45,435 nucleotides of DNA. It comes from Streptomyces amritsarensis. Lineage in GTDB: Bacteria; Actinomycetota; Actinomycetes; Streptomycetales; Streptomycetaceae. The DNA is taken from assembly GCF_001953875.1 (NCBI RefSeq), contig NZ_MQUR01000066.1:1-45435 (forward strand). The letters are read 5' to 3'. Below, in pieces: positions 16,992 through 25,218 of this stretch. The translations under genes were made by a program, and so were the position numbers. The notes under the pieces are model-generated. The model did not search any database. It saw nothing but the letters and a program-made list of their open reading frames with translations, and was not told where the DNA came from. Positions within the stretch are counted from its first letter, which is position 1; each line of letters begins with the position of its first letter.

Positions 16992-19043
16992 TCAGCCGGA
17001 CTTCTGGAGGGTCCAGGCCTGCGCCGCGCGGCCGTCCGCACGCTGGAGGTCGAGCAGCCAGTTCCCGTAGTAGGGGCGGTTGCTGACGGTGAGGGCGAAG
17101 GTGCCGCTCGGCTCCGTGACGGTCACCGCGCCACCGCGGGTCGTCAGCTTCCAGGCCTGAGCGCCGTTGTTCTTGTCGCAGGGCTGCTGCGAGACCCACA
17201 TGCCCGGAGCAGGTGCGGCGCCCGGCTGGAGGCACTTGCCGGAGACCGCGGACTTGATGCGGACCTGTCCGTTGCCGGCGTCCTCGAAGTACCACTGCTG
17301 CTGGGCGTAGCCGTTGGCGCGGCCGCCGACGAGCACGGTGCCGTCGGCGGTGCGTCCGCCCCATACCTCGGCGGCCATGCCGGTGCTGCCGTTGCCGAGC
17401 GTGTAGCGGCTGCCCGGGGTCGTCGCCCCGCCGCCGGCACCGGTCGTACGGAAGGACGCCGCCTTCCCGGGACCGCTGTCGCGGCCGGAGCCGTCACGGG
17501 CGGACACGGTCACCGTGTACGAGGTGTCGGGCTGGAGGTTGTAGATGCGCAGCACCTGCGACTGGACCCACGCCAGGTGCTTGCCGTTCAGCATGACCTG
17601 GTACCAGGCGGTGCCCTCGACCTTGGGCCAGCTCACGACGACGGAGTTGGACTGGATCTGGGCCGCGGTCGCGGTCGGTCCGCCCGTGGGCTTCTTGGTC
17701 GGCGTCGGGCTCGGCTTCTGCGTGGGCGTCGGGTTCGGGTTGGGACCGGGGTCCGTGCCGCCGCCACCGCCCCTGGTCTTCATCAGGAACTGGTTGTCGG
17801 CGATGTTCCAGTGCGTGGCCAGGTAGCTGCCCGGCTTGGGACTGGTGTGGAAGTAGTCGTCGTGGTTGCAGTCCAGGATGTTCTCGGACGCCTGGTTGGT
17901 GCAGATGTTGCGCATCTTCGGGTAGTACGGGGTGTCCGAGTAGCACATGACGTCGTACTCGTCGGTGCAGTGCGCGCCGCGGCTGGTGTTCGGTGCGCTG
18001 TTGTTGACGGCGCCCAGGTTGTGGCCGAGCTCGTGCGCGGCGGTGTGACCGCCCCAGCAGCCCGAGTCCGTGCGGCCGTAGGAGGGGCCGAAGTTGCTCT
18101 GGTTGTTCTGGCCGGGGCGCTCGTCGCCCGCGAAGGTGCCGATGCCGCAGTAGACCTGGCTGTCGGCGAAGATCATGTACTTGCGGTCGCGGCGGTCGAG
18201 GCCCTTGGCGGCGAGCGCCTTGTTGGTCGCGCTGAACTCGGCCAGGGCGTTGGCCGGGAGCTCGATGTTGAGCACGGTGGGCGTGCAGTCCGCGGCGGTG
18301 ACGTAGCGGATGTGCCGCACGCCGCCGGTCTCCTTGGCGCTCGCCGAGTAGATGAGGTCGGCGTCGGCCGCCCACTTGCGGAACGAGGCCACGTACTCGG
18401 AGTAGCGGTCCTTGCCGGGGGCGTGGACGTACACGACCTGCACGCGGTTGCCGGTGCTGCCGTCGCCGTCGCACTGGACGGTCTGGCCCGCGGGGCCCGC
18501 GGCGACGGTCTGGCCGCCCTCGGCGGCGGCCGGCTGGGGTGCGCTGTCCTTGGTGGCCGCGCCGTCGGCCGCGGGCGCGTCCTGAGGACGCCCGCCGCCT
18601 TCCTTGGTGGCCGGGTCGTCGGTGGAGGGCTTGGCCGGATCGGCCGCCGGAGCCGTCTCCTTGACGGCCGGCGGGATCTCCTTGGTGATGTCGACGCCCT
18701 TGGGCGGGGCGTCGGGGCCGTGGGTGCAGTGGCCGTCCCCGGTGCGGTAGACACCGACGCAGCGGTCGCCCTTGGGCGCGGGCTGGAGGCCGTCGTAGAC
18801 CATGCCGCGCGCGCTCTCGTTGGCGGGCGCCGCGGCGAGGGGGTCCGGCTCCTTGTCGCGGGCGGGGGCGGCGGCCGGAGCGGAGGCGGCGGCCTCGACG
18901 GTGCCGGCGGCCTGGGCACCGTCGCCGAGCCCGGAGTAGGCGATGCCAGCGGCTATCACCGCTCCGGCTGCCACGGCGGCGGTGGCGAGTATCAACCGCC
19001 GGGGTTTGCGGCGGTGGTCGGCTGCACGTCTGCGTCCTGTCAT
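16992..19043 (-). CDS. Secreted metzincin-like zinc protease with FN3 and ricin-like C-terminus
   Basis: A 683-residue exported protease. The N-terminus is Arg-rich followed by a hydrophobic helix (about 17-36) and a low-complexity Ala/Pro propeptide-like region. The catalytic domain (about 195-450) contains HELGHNLGAVNN (His337, Glu338, His341) and a Met-turn-like DVMCYSD, with many Cys that suggest disulfides. Position 347, where metzincins usually place the third zinc ligand (His or Asp), is Asn. A Thr/Pro-rich linker leads to a fibronectin type III domain (YQVMLNG, LQPDTSYTVTVSARD) and a ricin/CBM13-like beta-trefoil (QQWYFEDAGNGQVRIKS, CLQPG, AQAWTL), which should bind carbohydrate. The ATG at 19043 follows GAGG by five to six bases. 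Confidence 0.88.
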   Translation of the reverse strand: MTGRRRAADHRRKPRRLILATAAVAAGAVIAAGIAYSGLGDGAQAAGTVEAAASAPAAAPARDKEPDPLAAAPANESARGMVYDGLQPAPKGDRCVGVYRTGDGHCTHGPDAPPKGVDITKEIPPAVKETAPAADPAKPSTDDPATKEGGGRPQDAPAADGAATKDSAPQPAAAEGGQTVAAGPAGQTVQCDGDGSTGNRVQVVYVHAPGKDRYSEYVASFRKWAADADLIYSASAKETGGVRHIRYVTAADCTPTVLNIELPANALAEFSATNKALAAKGLDRRDRKYMIFADSQVYCGIGTFAGDERPGQNNQSNFGPSYGRTDSGCWGGHTAAHELGHNLGAVNNSAPNTSRGAHCTDEYDVMCYSDTPYYPKMRNICTNQASENILDCNHDDYFHTSPKPGSYLATHWNIADNQFLMKTRGGGGGTDPGPNPNPTPTQKPSPTPTKKPTGGPTATAAQIQSNSVVVSWPKVEGTAWYQVMLNGKHLAWVQSQVLRIYNLQPDTSYTVTVSARDGSGRDSGPGKAASFRTTGAGGGATTPGSRYTLGNGSTGMAAEVWGGRTADGTVLVGGRANGYAQQQWYFEDAGNGQVRIKSAVSGKCLQPGAAPAPGMWVSQQPCDKNNGAQAWKLTTRGGAVTVTEPSGTFALTVSNRPYYGNWLLDLQRADGRAAQAWTLQKSG

Positions 19044-19507
19044 GGGCACCTCAAATCGATGTGGGACCAGTGGGTTCGCGGAAGCCTGCCAGACGAATGC
19101 CGCGGAGAATTCGGACAAACGGGGGCGCCGACCGAGAAATCATTCCGTTACCTGTCGGCATAATTTGACGAACACTCAACTTGCCGTAAAAACAAGCGAG
19201 TTACGCGCGTTGCACGCGAAAGGTCCAGTCCTTTCCGGCCGGGTTGTTATCAAATCGAGATATGATGTGGAAGCTTGTTGACGGGAATTCAGTCAGGAAT
19301 TCACCTAATTACTACCTCGCGAATTCCCTTCGTCACGAGCGGTAAGGGCCGGCGCCCCGCTCCCACCCGTCGGCCCGTCGGTTCCCGTACGGAGCCCGCC
19401 AGTTGCCGCCGCAGGCCCGTCCGGCGACCCGGCCGGAGCCGAGCCGCCCCGCCGCCTCGCACGCAGGCGGGACGGCGGGGCGGGGGGGAAAAGCGGCGGG
19501 CGGCCGA
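19044..19507. promoter_or_regulatory. AT-rich 464-base intergenic region with repeated GAATTC sites
   Basis: Upstream of the metalloprotease, about 19080-19330 is far more AT-rich than its surroundings. It holds GAATTC at 19107, 19285, 19297 and 19321, the last arranged as GGGAATTC (19283-19290) facing GAATTCCC (19321-19328). This looks like the protease promoter/operator region. No gene was recognised; the part nearest 19507 is the 3' flank of the sigma-factor gene. Confidence 0.5.
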
Positions 19508-20401
19508 TCAGCCGTCGAAGACGCTCGGATCGATGCGGGCGAGGCGATCGGGGTCGGTGAGGATGTCGAGGGCGATGATCCTGCCGTCCCGGACGGTGAA
19601 CGCCATGACCGACATCGGCCGGCCCTCCGCGAACGCGACGACGCCGGGCAGCCCGTTGACCAGCGCCGGACGCGCGGCCTCGGCGAAGCGGGCGAAGGTG
19701 ATCGCCTGCGCGGCGACCTCGGAGGCGCCGCGCCGCACCAGCGAGGGACGCAGCGTCCCGCCGTCCGAGCGGGCCACGACCTCGGGGTCGAGGACGTCGA
19801 CGAGGGCCTCGAAGTCCCCGCCGCGCGAGGCGGCGAGGAAGGCGTCGACGACCGCGCGCAGCCGGGCCGGGTCCGGATCCTCAGGGGGCACGACGCCCTG
19901 CACCCGGCGGCGGCCGCGGCTGGCGAGCTGCCGGGTCGCGGCCGCGCTGCGCCCGAGGACCGGGGCGATCTCGTCGAACGGCACCGCGAACAGGTCGTGC
20001 AGGACGAAGGCCAGGCGTTCGGCGGGTGCGAGCGTCTCCAGGACCACCATCAGGGCGAAGCCCACGGAGTCGGCCAGGAGGACCTCCTGCTCCGGGTCGA
20101 TGCCGTCCGCCCGGCCGACGACCGGGTCGGGAAGCCTGACCTGCCCGTCCCGGTCGTGCAGCGGATCCTCGCGCCGGGTCGTGCGCGAGCGCAGCATGTC
20201 CAGGCACACCCGCCCCACCACGGTGGTCAGCCAACCGCCCAGGTTCTCCACCGCGTCGGCGTCGGAGCGGCTCAGCTTGAGCCACGCCTCCTGGACGGCG
20301 TCCTCCGCCTCGCTGAGCGAGCCCAGCATCCGGTAGGCCACGGCCCGCAGGTGGGTCCGGTGCTCCTCGAACCGCCGCGCCAGCAACTCTTTCCCGTTCA
20401 C
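19508..20401 (-). CDS. ECF sigma factor with SnoaL-like C-terminal domain (SigJ/ECF41-like)
   Basis: A 297-residue extracytoplasmic-function-type sigma factor. Region 2 is at about 5-75 (RAVAYRMLGSLSEAEDAVQEAWLKL, then WLTTVVGRVCLDMLRSR) and region 4 at about 105-165 (LAPAERLAFVLHDLFAVPFDEIAPVLGRSAAATRQLASRGRRRV). The last 115 residues form a SnoaL/NTF2-like fold typical of the ECF41/SigJ class, which has no separate anti-sigma factor and uses this domain to regulate core binding. The tail motif SDGGTL resembles the DGGGK-type motif of that class; the usual linker WLPEP is degenerate here (VRLPDP). The GTG at 20401 has GGGGAT about eight bases upstream; an ATG at 20410 is followed at once by a stop. 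No obvious target gene is adjacent. Confidence 0.9.
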   Translation of the reverse strand: MNGKELLARRFEEHRTHLRAVAYRMLGSLSEAEDAVQEAWLKLSRSDADAVENLGGWLTTVVGRVCLDMLRSRTTRREDPLHDRDGQVRLPDPVVGRADGIDPEQEVLLADSVGFALMVVLETLAPAERLAFVLHDLFAVPFDEIAPVLGRSAAATRQLASRGRRRVQGVVPPEDPDPARLRAVVDAFLAASRGGDFEALVDVLDPEVVARSDGGTLRPSLVRRGASEVAAQAITFARFAEAARPALVNGLPGVVAFAEGRPMSVMAFTVRDGRIIALDILTDPDRLARIDPSVFDG

Positions 20402-20531
20402 CCGTCACATCCCCGTGTCAGAAGGCCAGTTCCGGAATCGGACGATAGACGGCCCTGCGACGGACGTCGCCCGAACAGGGGTTGGCGCCCCGCACCCGCG
20501 GGCGGTGGCAGGCGTGGAGGAGATCGCTCCG

Positions 20532-20556
20532 GCGGTGCGGTGCGGTGCGGTGCGGT
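20532..20556. repeat. Five tandem GCGGT units
   Basis: GCGGT is repeated five times without interruption in the gap between the DsbA-like lipoprotein gene and the sigma-factor gene, both on the minus strand. It is a short microsatellite of unknown effect and could change copy number by slippage in the sigma-gene upstream region. Confidence 0.7.
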
Positions 20557-20669
20557 GCGACGAGGGACGCGGCCTCGGCCGCTCGCGGCTTCGTGCAGCC
20601 GGCCGCCGGCCGGTCGCACCTCGCCGTGACCGCGTGTCGGCGCGACCTACGAGATCAGGGAGCGACGCC

Positions 20670-21383
20670 CTACGATCGGGCCGCCGCCTTGCGGAGGTGG
20701 CGGTAGAGGCGGTCGCGGTCCTCGTAGAGGCCGCGGCTGTCCGTCGGGACCAGGGCGCCGTTGACCGCCATGGTGGGCGTCCCCTCGGCCGGCGACGCGC
20801 GCATCGCCTCGTCCGCCGCCGCCACGAACGCGTGGTGCTTCGTCTCCAGCACGGCCGCATCGAACTCCGGGCCGCGCAGCCCCGGCACCTTGACGGCCAT
20901 GGCCAGCAGCCGGTCCCGGGTGAACCCGCCGACCTTGCGCACCTTCGCCTGGTGGCGGTACAGCACCTCGTGGTACTCGGTGAACTTGTTGTGGTCCACG
21001 GCGGCGCGCAACGCGTTCGCGGCGAACTTCGACCCCGGGCCGAGGAAGGACCCCAGGGTGAACTGCAGTTGCAGCGCGTCGTTCCGGGCCGCCTGCTTCA
21101 GGTAGGGGCCGTTGCCGTCCAGTTCGAAGTCGGCGCAGGCCGGGCAGCTCAGGTCCTCGTAGACGCGTACGGAGAGGGGAGCGGACGGGTTGCCGATCAC
21201 GATCGTGGTGCCGTCCGCGGCCAGGGACTCCCGTGCCGGGGGCAGGTCCGCACCCGCCGGCACGTCGAGCGGGTCCTCGCCCCGCGATCCGCCGCCCCGC
21301 CCGGCCTCGCACGCACCGACCGACGATGCCACGGCCATCGCCGCGGCCGCACCGAGGAACCCACGTCTGGTTCTGACCTGCAT
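20670..21383 (-). CDS. DsbA-like thioredoxin-fold lipoprotein (Tat)
   Basis: An exported thiol-disulfide oxidoreductase of the DsbA/thioredoxin_4 type, 237 residues. The N-terminus has a Tat motif (RTRRGFLGAA) and a cleavage site with Cys (SSVGAC), suggesting a Tat-exported lipoprotein. The thioredoxin fold begins at IVIGNPSAP; the redox motif is CPAC in LSCPACADFE, followed by an inserted helical domain and a C-terminal EGTPTMAVNG holding the cis-proline. It should catalyse disulfide formation or reshuffling in exported proteins. The ATG at 21383 has GGAAGGA upstream with good spacing. It is divergent from the effector gene, 254 bases away; the Cys-rich secreted protease nearby could be a client, which is speculative. 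Confidence 0.9.
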   Translation of the reverse strand: MQVRTRRGFLGAAAAMAVASSVGACEAGRGGGSRGEDPLDVPAGADLPPARESLAADGTTIVIGNPSAPLSVRVYEDLSCPACADFELDGNGPYLKQAARNDALQLQFTLGSFLGPGSKFAANALRAAVDHNKFTEYHEVLYRHQAKVRKVGGFTRDRLLAMAVKVPGLRGPEFDAAVLETKHHAFVAAADEAMRASPAEGTPTMAVNGALVPTDSRGLYEDRDRLYRHLRKAAARS

Positions 21384-21637
21384 CAATGTCCTTCCCCCTG
21401 ATCAACAGGGAGACTTTACGCGCTCCCGGCCCCGACCGCGCACCGGGTTTCCACGGGCCCTGCAGACCGTGCCGGCCCGCCCCCTCCTCACGCCGGACGA
21501 GTATCCGAACGGACGTCCCGGGCCGTGCGTGAAGGGCAGGACCCCTGCACCCGCACCTGCCCGTCCGGCCGTGCCGCCGGGACAGGGGGAGCGGTGACCG
21601 TGGACGCTCCTGGTCCATGTCGCAGAGGGGATGTCGC

Positions 21638-22981
21638 ATGCGGGCCCAGCAATCCGGTGACGAGCAGCGGAGAGGGCCGCAGCGCCCGGGTGCCGCAAAG
21701 GCCGAGCGGCCGCCTCGTCCCGGCGGCGCGGCGGCCGCCGAGTCGCTGCTCCAACTCCAGCGTGTCGCCGGGAACGCGGTGGTGTCCCGCATCGTCGAGG
21801 CGCAGCGGCACACCCACACCGCGGACTGCGGGCACGCGCCCCCCGCCCGGGGCACGGCGGAGCCGCAGGGTCCCGCTCCCGTGGTCCAGCGCATGCAGCA
21901 CGACGAACTGCACGGGCACCCGCCGGGCCCCGCGATGCGGGTGCGGGGGCCGCGCAACTCCCGCGCGCGCGACCGCACGCCGAACGCGCTGACGGCCGCC
22001 GAATGGCAGAGCCTGCCGCAGGGCACCCGGGACGCCGCGAACAAGGAGCGCCTGGCCGTCGACGCGGATCCGCAGACGCTCCAGGAGACCGATCCGCTGC
22101 TGCACTACAACCTGGGCAACGTCCGCAGGCTGGCGTCGGACGTTCCCGCGACGGCCGGACGCAACGAGGTACTGGCGGGCATCGGCCGAGCCGACCCGCG
22201 GACGCGCGGGCACTGGAACAGCCAGGACGCACGCGACGCGCAACTCGGCCGAGACGCCCGGGCCACCCGTGACGCGTACACGGAGACTCCCGAGCAGCGG
22301 CAGGAGCGCCATCGTGCCGTCGACGACGCCCTGGCCGGCGCCGACTCCCAGGACGCGATGGGCGACCTGCGCGCCCTGTTGGAGCAGTTCGAGGGCGTCG
22401 CCATCGGCGGCACCCACTCCGGGGCCCGCATCTGGCAGTTCCTGTGTACGCACATGGAGCAGATCCAGGCCGCCGGCGTGGGCACCCTCTACCTGGAGAG
22501 CATCCGGGACGACGGATACCAGGCGCACGTCGACGCATATCTCGACGGCGGGACCATGAGTCCCGAGCTGGAGGCGTTCGTCTCCCGCTACGACAGCAGC
22601 ATGAACCTGGGCGCGACCGGGCTGGGAGCGGTGTTGGAGGCCGCCAGGACGCACCACATCCGGGTCAAGGGCCTGGACGGCCGACCGGCCCGCCGTCCCA
22701 CGATGTCGGCGACCGCCCTCTACGAACGCGTCGCGGCCATGAACACCTACGCCGCCCAGGTCGTCACCGACGACCGGCGCCGTCCGTCCGGGACGGGCGG
22801 CTACCTCATGGAGCTGGGCAGCGCGCACACCGGCATGTACGCGGGGCCCCCGCAGAACGCGTCGGTGCACGGGGCGCAGTTCCAGGCGGGAGAGGGCTTC
22901 CCCGGCGTGGACGACCTGCTGGGCATCCCGGCGGTCGGCTTCCAGGACGACGACCGCCTGCGCCGCCTGCCCAACTCCTGA
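21638..22981 (+). CDS. Probable toxin/effector: eCIS-cargo-like leader plus EreA/ChaN-like domain
   Basis: A 447-residue protein without signal peptide or membrane helix. Residues 37-53 carry LLQLQRVAGNAVVSRIV, which resembles the L-Q-R-x-A-G-N-x-A-V leader of proteins encoded with or loaded into actinobacterial extracellular contractile injection systems. A His-rich, probably disordered stretch follows (about 55-100), then a helical middle and a C-terminal domain from about 250. That domain has the spaced signature GGTHSG (His260), TLYLES (Glu287), a GLDG Asp (347), AAMN (368-369), LGSAHT (His397) and a PGVDDLLGIPAV ending. These match my memory of the membrane-targeted effector toxins of the EreA/ChaN-like superfamily. 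The ATG at 21638 has AGAGGGG seven bases before it. The target and delivery route are unknown; no injection-system gene or immunity gene is adjacent. Confidence 0.75.
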   Translation: MRAQQSGDEQRRGPQRPGAAKAERPPRPGGAAAAESLLQLQRVAGNAVVSRIVEAQRHTHTADCGHAPPARGTAEPQGPAPVVQRMQHDELHGHPPGPAMRVRGPRNSRARDRTPNALTAAEWQSLPQGTRDAANKERLAVDADPQTLQETDPLLHYNLGNVRRLASDVPATAGRNEVLAGIGRADPRTRGHWNSQDARDAQLGRDARATRDAYTETPEQRQERHRAVDDALAGADSQDAMGDLRALLEQFEGVAIGGTHSGARIWQFLCTHMEQIQAAGVGTLYLESIRDDGYQAHVDAYLDGGTMSPELEAFVSRYDSSMNLGATGLGAVLEAARTHHIRVKGLDGRPARRPTMSATALYERVAAMNTYAAQVVTDDRRRPSGTGGYLMELGSAHTGMYAGPPQNASVHGAQFQAGEGFPGVDDLLGIPAVGFQDDDRLRRLPNS

Positions 22982-22997
22982 CGGCCCCCGCCGTCAG
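22978..22997 (+). terminator. Hairpin overlapping the effector stop codon
   Basis: CTGACGGC and GCCGTCAG form a perfect 8-bp stem with a CCCC loop. The left arm includes the TGA of the effector gene, so translation to the end would hinder folding. A GC-rich region follows with no U-tract. Confidence 0.55.
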
Positions 22998-23329
22998 CGG
23001 ACGGTGGCGCCCGGGCGGCCGGGGCCACCCCCGGGCGAATTCCGGTGCGGTGCAAGGGCATTGCCGGCTGCCGGGAGGGGACCGGGTACACGATCCCCCT
23101 GCCCGCCGCCTGCTGGTACGTCGCCGCGCGGCCCTTCGGCACGTCCGGTTCGGAGCACTGCGGCGCAGGCCCTGCGCCCAGCCCGGCGGGCCCGGCTGGC
23201 GGGGCCGCCCGTCGGCTGTCAGCCTGGAGGAGAAGCCGTAGCGGCGGACCGAGCCAGGTGCCGCCATCGCGCGACCTGGCCCCTCCACCGCCGGAAACCA
23301 CAGTTCGTGTTCGCGGGAGGTGGACCTCC
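22998..23329 (+). other. 332-base structured gap upstream of the CAP-domain gene
   Basis: No credible gene was seen. The stretch holds several inverted repeats, for example GGCGCAG / CTGCGCC at 23162-23178 and CCAGGT / ACCTGG around 23253-23277, and would fold strongly as a 5' leader. I compared it with the c-di-AMP (ydaO) riboswitch known upstream of Streptomyces wall-hydrolase genes and did not find its conserved segments. The function is unassigned. Confidence 0.4.
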
Positions 23330-23941
23330 TTGAGCAGGCACGCATCATTCACCCGAACCGCCCGGAGCCTCGCGTTGGCCGGAGTCCTGTCCGCCGTGGT
23401 GGTGCCCGTATCGGCGGCACCGGCGACGGCGGTCACATGCGACGCCGCGGCTGCCGCCCGCGCGCCGAGCGGCAGCAACGACACCGCCTCACGGAACGCT
23501 CTGGTGTGCCTCATCAACAACCAGCGCACGCAGCGGGGGCTGCCCGCCCTCACCACGAACCAGGCACTGACGACCGCGGCGCAGCAGCACGCGGTCGCCG
23601 CGGTGCAGCTGAAGTGGTGGGGACCGGGCAAGGACTCGCACACCAATCCGCAGACCGGTTCGACACCGCAGAGCCGGATCAAGGCCGCGGGCTACTGCCC
23701 GAACCCCAGGTCATGGGCGGTTGCCGAGATCACGTACACGGGCTGGGGCGGTTCCGGGACCCCGAACGCCGCGGTCAACTGGTGGATGAACGTCAGCACC
23801 TGGGGGCACCGCCAGATCATCCTCGACCCGTCGATGCGTGAGATCGGCGCCTGGGCCCAGCCGGGTGCGGCCGACCGGGCCGGGGCCGGCGCGAGCCAGG
23901 CCGGAACCTACGTGGTGACCTTCGGGCGCTGCCAGCAGTGA
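23330..23941 (+). CDS. Secreted CAP (SCP/PR-1-like) domain protein
   Basis: A small exported protein of about 203 residues. A Sec signal peptide (hydrophobic LALAGVLSAVVVPVSAAPATA) precedes a CAP domain. Recognisable elements are ALVCLINNQRTQRGLPALTTNQALTTAAQQH-type helix 1, DSHTNPQTG with the first conserved His, a degenerate AEIT in place of the usual EN motif, and STWGHRQIIL with the second His. Three or four Cys suggest disulfides. Bacterial CAP proteins are secreted and of uncertain biochemical role. No ATG or GTG is well placed; the TTG at 23330, about ten bases after GGGAGG, fits the signal peptide best. It is convergent with the dehydrogenase, separated by a perfect hairpin. Confidence 0.85.
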   Translation: MSRHASFTRTARSLALAGVLSAVVVPVSAAPATAVTCDAAAAARAPSGSNDTASRNALVCLINNQRTQRGLPALTTNQALTTAAQQHAVAAVQLKWWGPGKDSHTNPQTGSTPQSRIKAAGYCPNPRSWAVAEITYTGWGGSGTPNAAVNWWMNVSTWGHRQIILDPSMREIGAWAQPGAADRAGAGASQAGTYVVTFGRCQQ

Positions 23942-23975
23942 ACCCCGCTACCGCGGCCCCCCGCGGCCTCGGCGT

Positions 23976-24007
23976 ACCGCGGCCGCGGCACCCCCCGCGG
24001 CCGCGGT
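23976..24007. terminator. Bidirectional terminator hairpin
   Basis: ACCGCGGCCGCGG and CCGCGGCCGCGGT form a perfect 13-bp stem with a six-base loop, between the stops of two convergent genes (23941 and 24020). It is placed to terminate both. Confidence 0.75.
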
Positions 24008-24019
24008 GAACGGGCCCGC

Positions 24020-24991
24020 CTACAGGACGCGGATCACGGCCTTGCCGCGAACCCGGCCCGCCCTCATGTCGCGGATGGCGTCCGCAACCTCCGCCAGCGG
24101 GTAACTGCGGTGGACGGCGGGGGAGATCGAGCCCGCCTCCAGGAGTTCCGTGAGGGCCTCGAGGTCGCCGGCGCGCACCACGGACGCGAGCGGGCGGAGC
24201 CGGTGGGACACGAAGGGCGACAGGAGCAGCGCCCCCAGGGGGCGTTCGTTTCCGCCGAGCCAGCGGCCTCCGCCCTCCCCGCCGACGATGACGAGGGTCC
24301 CGCGCGCAGTCAGCGCGCCGCGCAGGCGGGTGAGGGGGCGGTTGCCCGCGATGTCGAGGACGAGATCGTAGCGGCGGCTGCCGTCGGTGGGGTCCTCGAC
24401 CGCGTAGTCGAGGACCTCGTCCGCGCCCAGGGACCGGACGAAGTCGGCCTTCGCGGCGCTGCACACGCCGGTGACGTGCGCCCCGAACGCCTTGGCCAGC
24501 TGCACGGCGAAGGAGCCCACGCCCCCGGAGGCACCGAGCACCAGGACCGACTGGCCGGGCCTGATCCGGCCGGTCTCCCGCAGGGCCTTGAGAGCGCTGC
24601 ACCCGGACACGGGCACGGCGGCGGCCTGCTCGAAGCCGAGGTTGCGCGGCTTCGGCGCGAGGGCGCTCTCCTTGGCGCACGCGTACTCGGCGAACGACCC
24701 CTCACCGCTGCCGTACACCTCGTCGCCGGGCCGGAAGCGGGTCACGCCCGGGCCGACGGCCTCCACCCGCCCGGCGAGGTCCATACCCCGCACCCGGGTC
24801 CGGGGCGCCCGCAGGCCGATGGCGGCGCGCACCGCGTACGGCATGCCCGCCATCAGGTGCCAGACCCCCTGGTCGACGGCTGCGGCGTGGACCCGCACGA
24901 GCACCCGGCCGCGGCCCGGGACCGGGCGTGGCGTCTCGTCGAGCCGCAGGACCTCGGGCGGTCCGTACACATCCTGGACGATGGCCTTCAC
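24020..24991 (-). CDS. Zinc-independent MDR-family quinone oxidoreductase
   Basis: A 323-residue medium-chain dehydrogenase/reductase of the quinone-oxidoreductase type. The N-terminal GroES-like domain opens MKAIVQDVYGPPEVL and contains GMDLAGRVEAVG; the Rossmann domain has VLVLGASGGVGSFAVQLAKAFGA for NADPH binding. The Cys/His catalytic-zinc set of alcohol dehydrogenases is missing, which points to a one-electron or enone reductase. The GTG at 24991 overlaps the stop of the upstream XRE regulator by four bases (GTGA), so it is the last gene of a tight three-gene operon: membrane protein, regulator, oxidoreductase. Detoxification of an electrophile or quinone sensed through the operon is inferred from this arrangement only. 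Confidence 0.9.
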   Translation of the reverse strand: MKAIVQDVYGPPEVLRLDETPRPVPGRGRVLVRVHAAAVDQGVWHLMAGMPYAVRAAIGLRAPRTRVRGMDLAGRVEAVGPGVTRFRPGDEVYGSGEGSFAEYACAKESALAPKPRNLGFEQAAAVPVSGCSALKALRETGRIRPGQSVLVLGASGGVGSFAVQLAKAFGAHVTGVCSAAKADFVRSLGADEVLDYAVEDPTDGSRRYDLVLDIAGNRPLTRLRGALTARGTLVIVGGEGGGRWLGGNERPLGALLLSPFVSHRLRPLASVVRAGDLEALTELLEAGSISPAVHRSYPLAEVADAIRDMRAGRVRGKAVIRVL

Positions 24992-25218
24992 GACGGGTCT
25001 CCCTCGTTCTCGGAATACTGGAACACCGCGTCGAGCGGTACCGCGAACACGCGGGCGATCTGGAACGCCTTCTCCAGGGAGGGCGAATACCGGCCCTGTT
25101 CGATGGCGATGACGGTCTGCCGGGTCACGCCGATCCGGCGGGCCAGCTCGGCCTGGGTCATCTCGCCGTGGGCGAAGCGCAGCGCCCGGATCCTGTTGGT
25201 CACCAGCGTCGGCCTCAC
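24988..25218 (-). CDS. Small XRE-family transcriptional regulator
   Basis: A 76-residue DNA-binding protein that is essentially one helix-turn-helix: MTQAELARRIGVTRQTVIAIEQGRY gives helices 2 and 3, followed by SPSLEKAFQIARVF and AVPLDAVFQY. It belongs to the compact XRE class with no sensor domain, often paired with a small membrane protein. The GTG at 25218 overlaps the stop of that membrane-protein gene by four bases, and its own stop overlaps the next start by four, so all three proteins should be made in coupled fashion. The direct repeats in the operon promoter (25680 and 25701) are the natural autoregulatory site. Confidence 0.9.
   Translation of the reverse strand: MRPTLVTNRIRALRFAHGEMTQAELARRIGVTRQTVIAIEQGRYSPSLEKAFQIARVFAVPLDAVFQYSENEGDPS

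Noticed and set aside
20532..20556. Iteron-like repeats marking a replication origin
   Set aside because: The unit is only five bases, and there is no replication initiator gene or AT-rich unwinding region.
22998..23329. c-di-AMP (ydaO) riboswitch
   Set aside because: The conserved segments I would expect for this class are not present, although the position upstream of a secreted wall-associated protein fits.
20670..23941. An extracellular contractile injection system locus around the effector
   Set aside because: No sheath, tube, baseplate, AAA+ ATPase or DUF4157 gene is in the window; only a cargo-like leader is seen.
24020..24991. Zinc-dependent alcohol dehydrogenase
   Set aside because: The catalytic Cys/His zinc ligands are absent; the protein fits the zinc-independent quinone-oxidoreductase branch.
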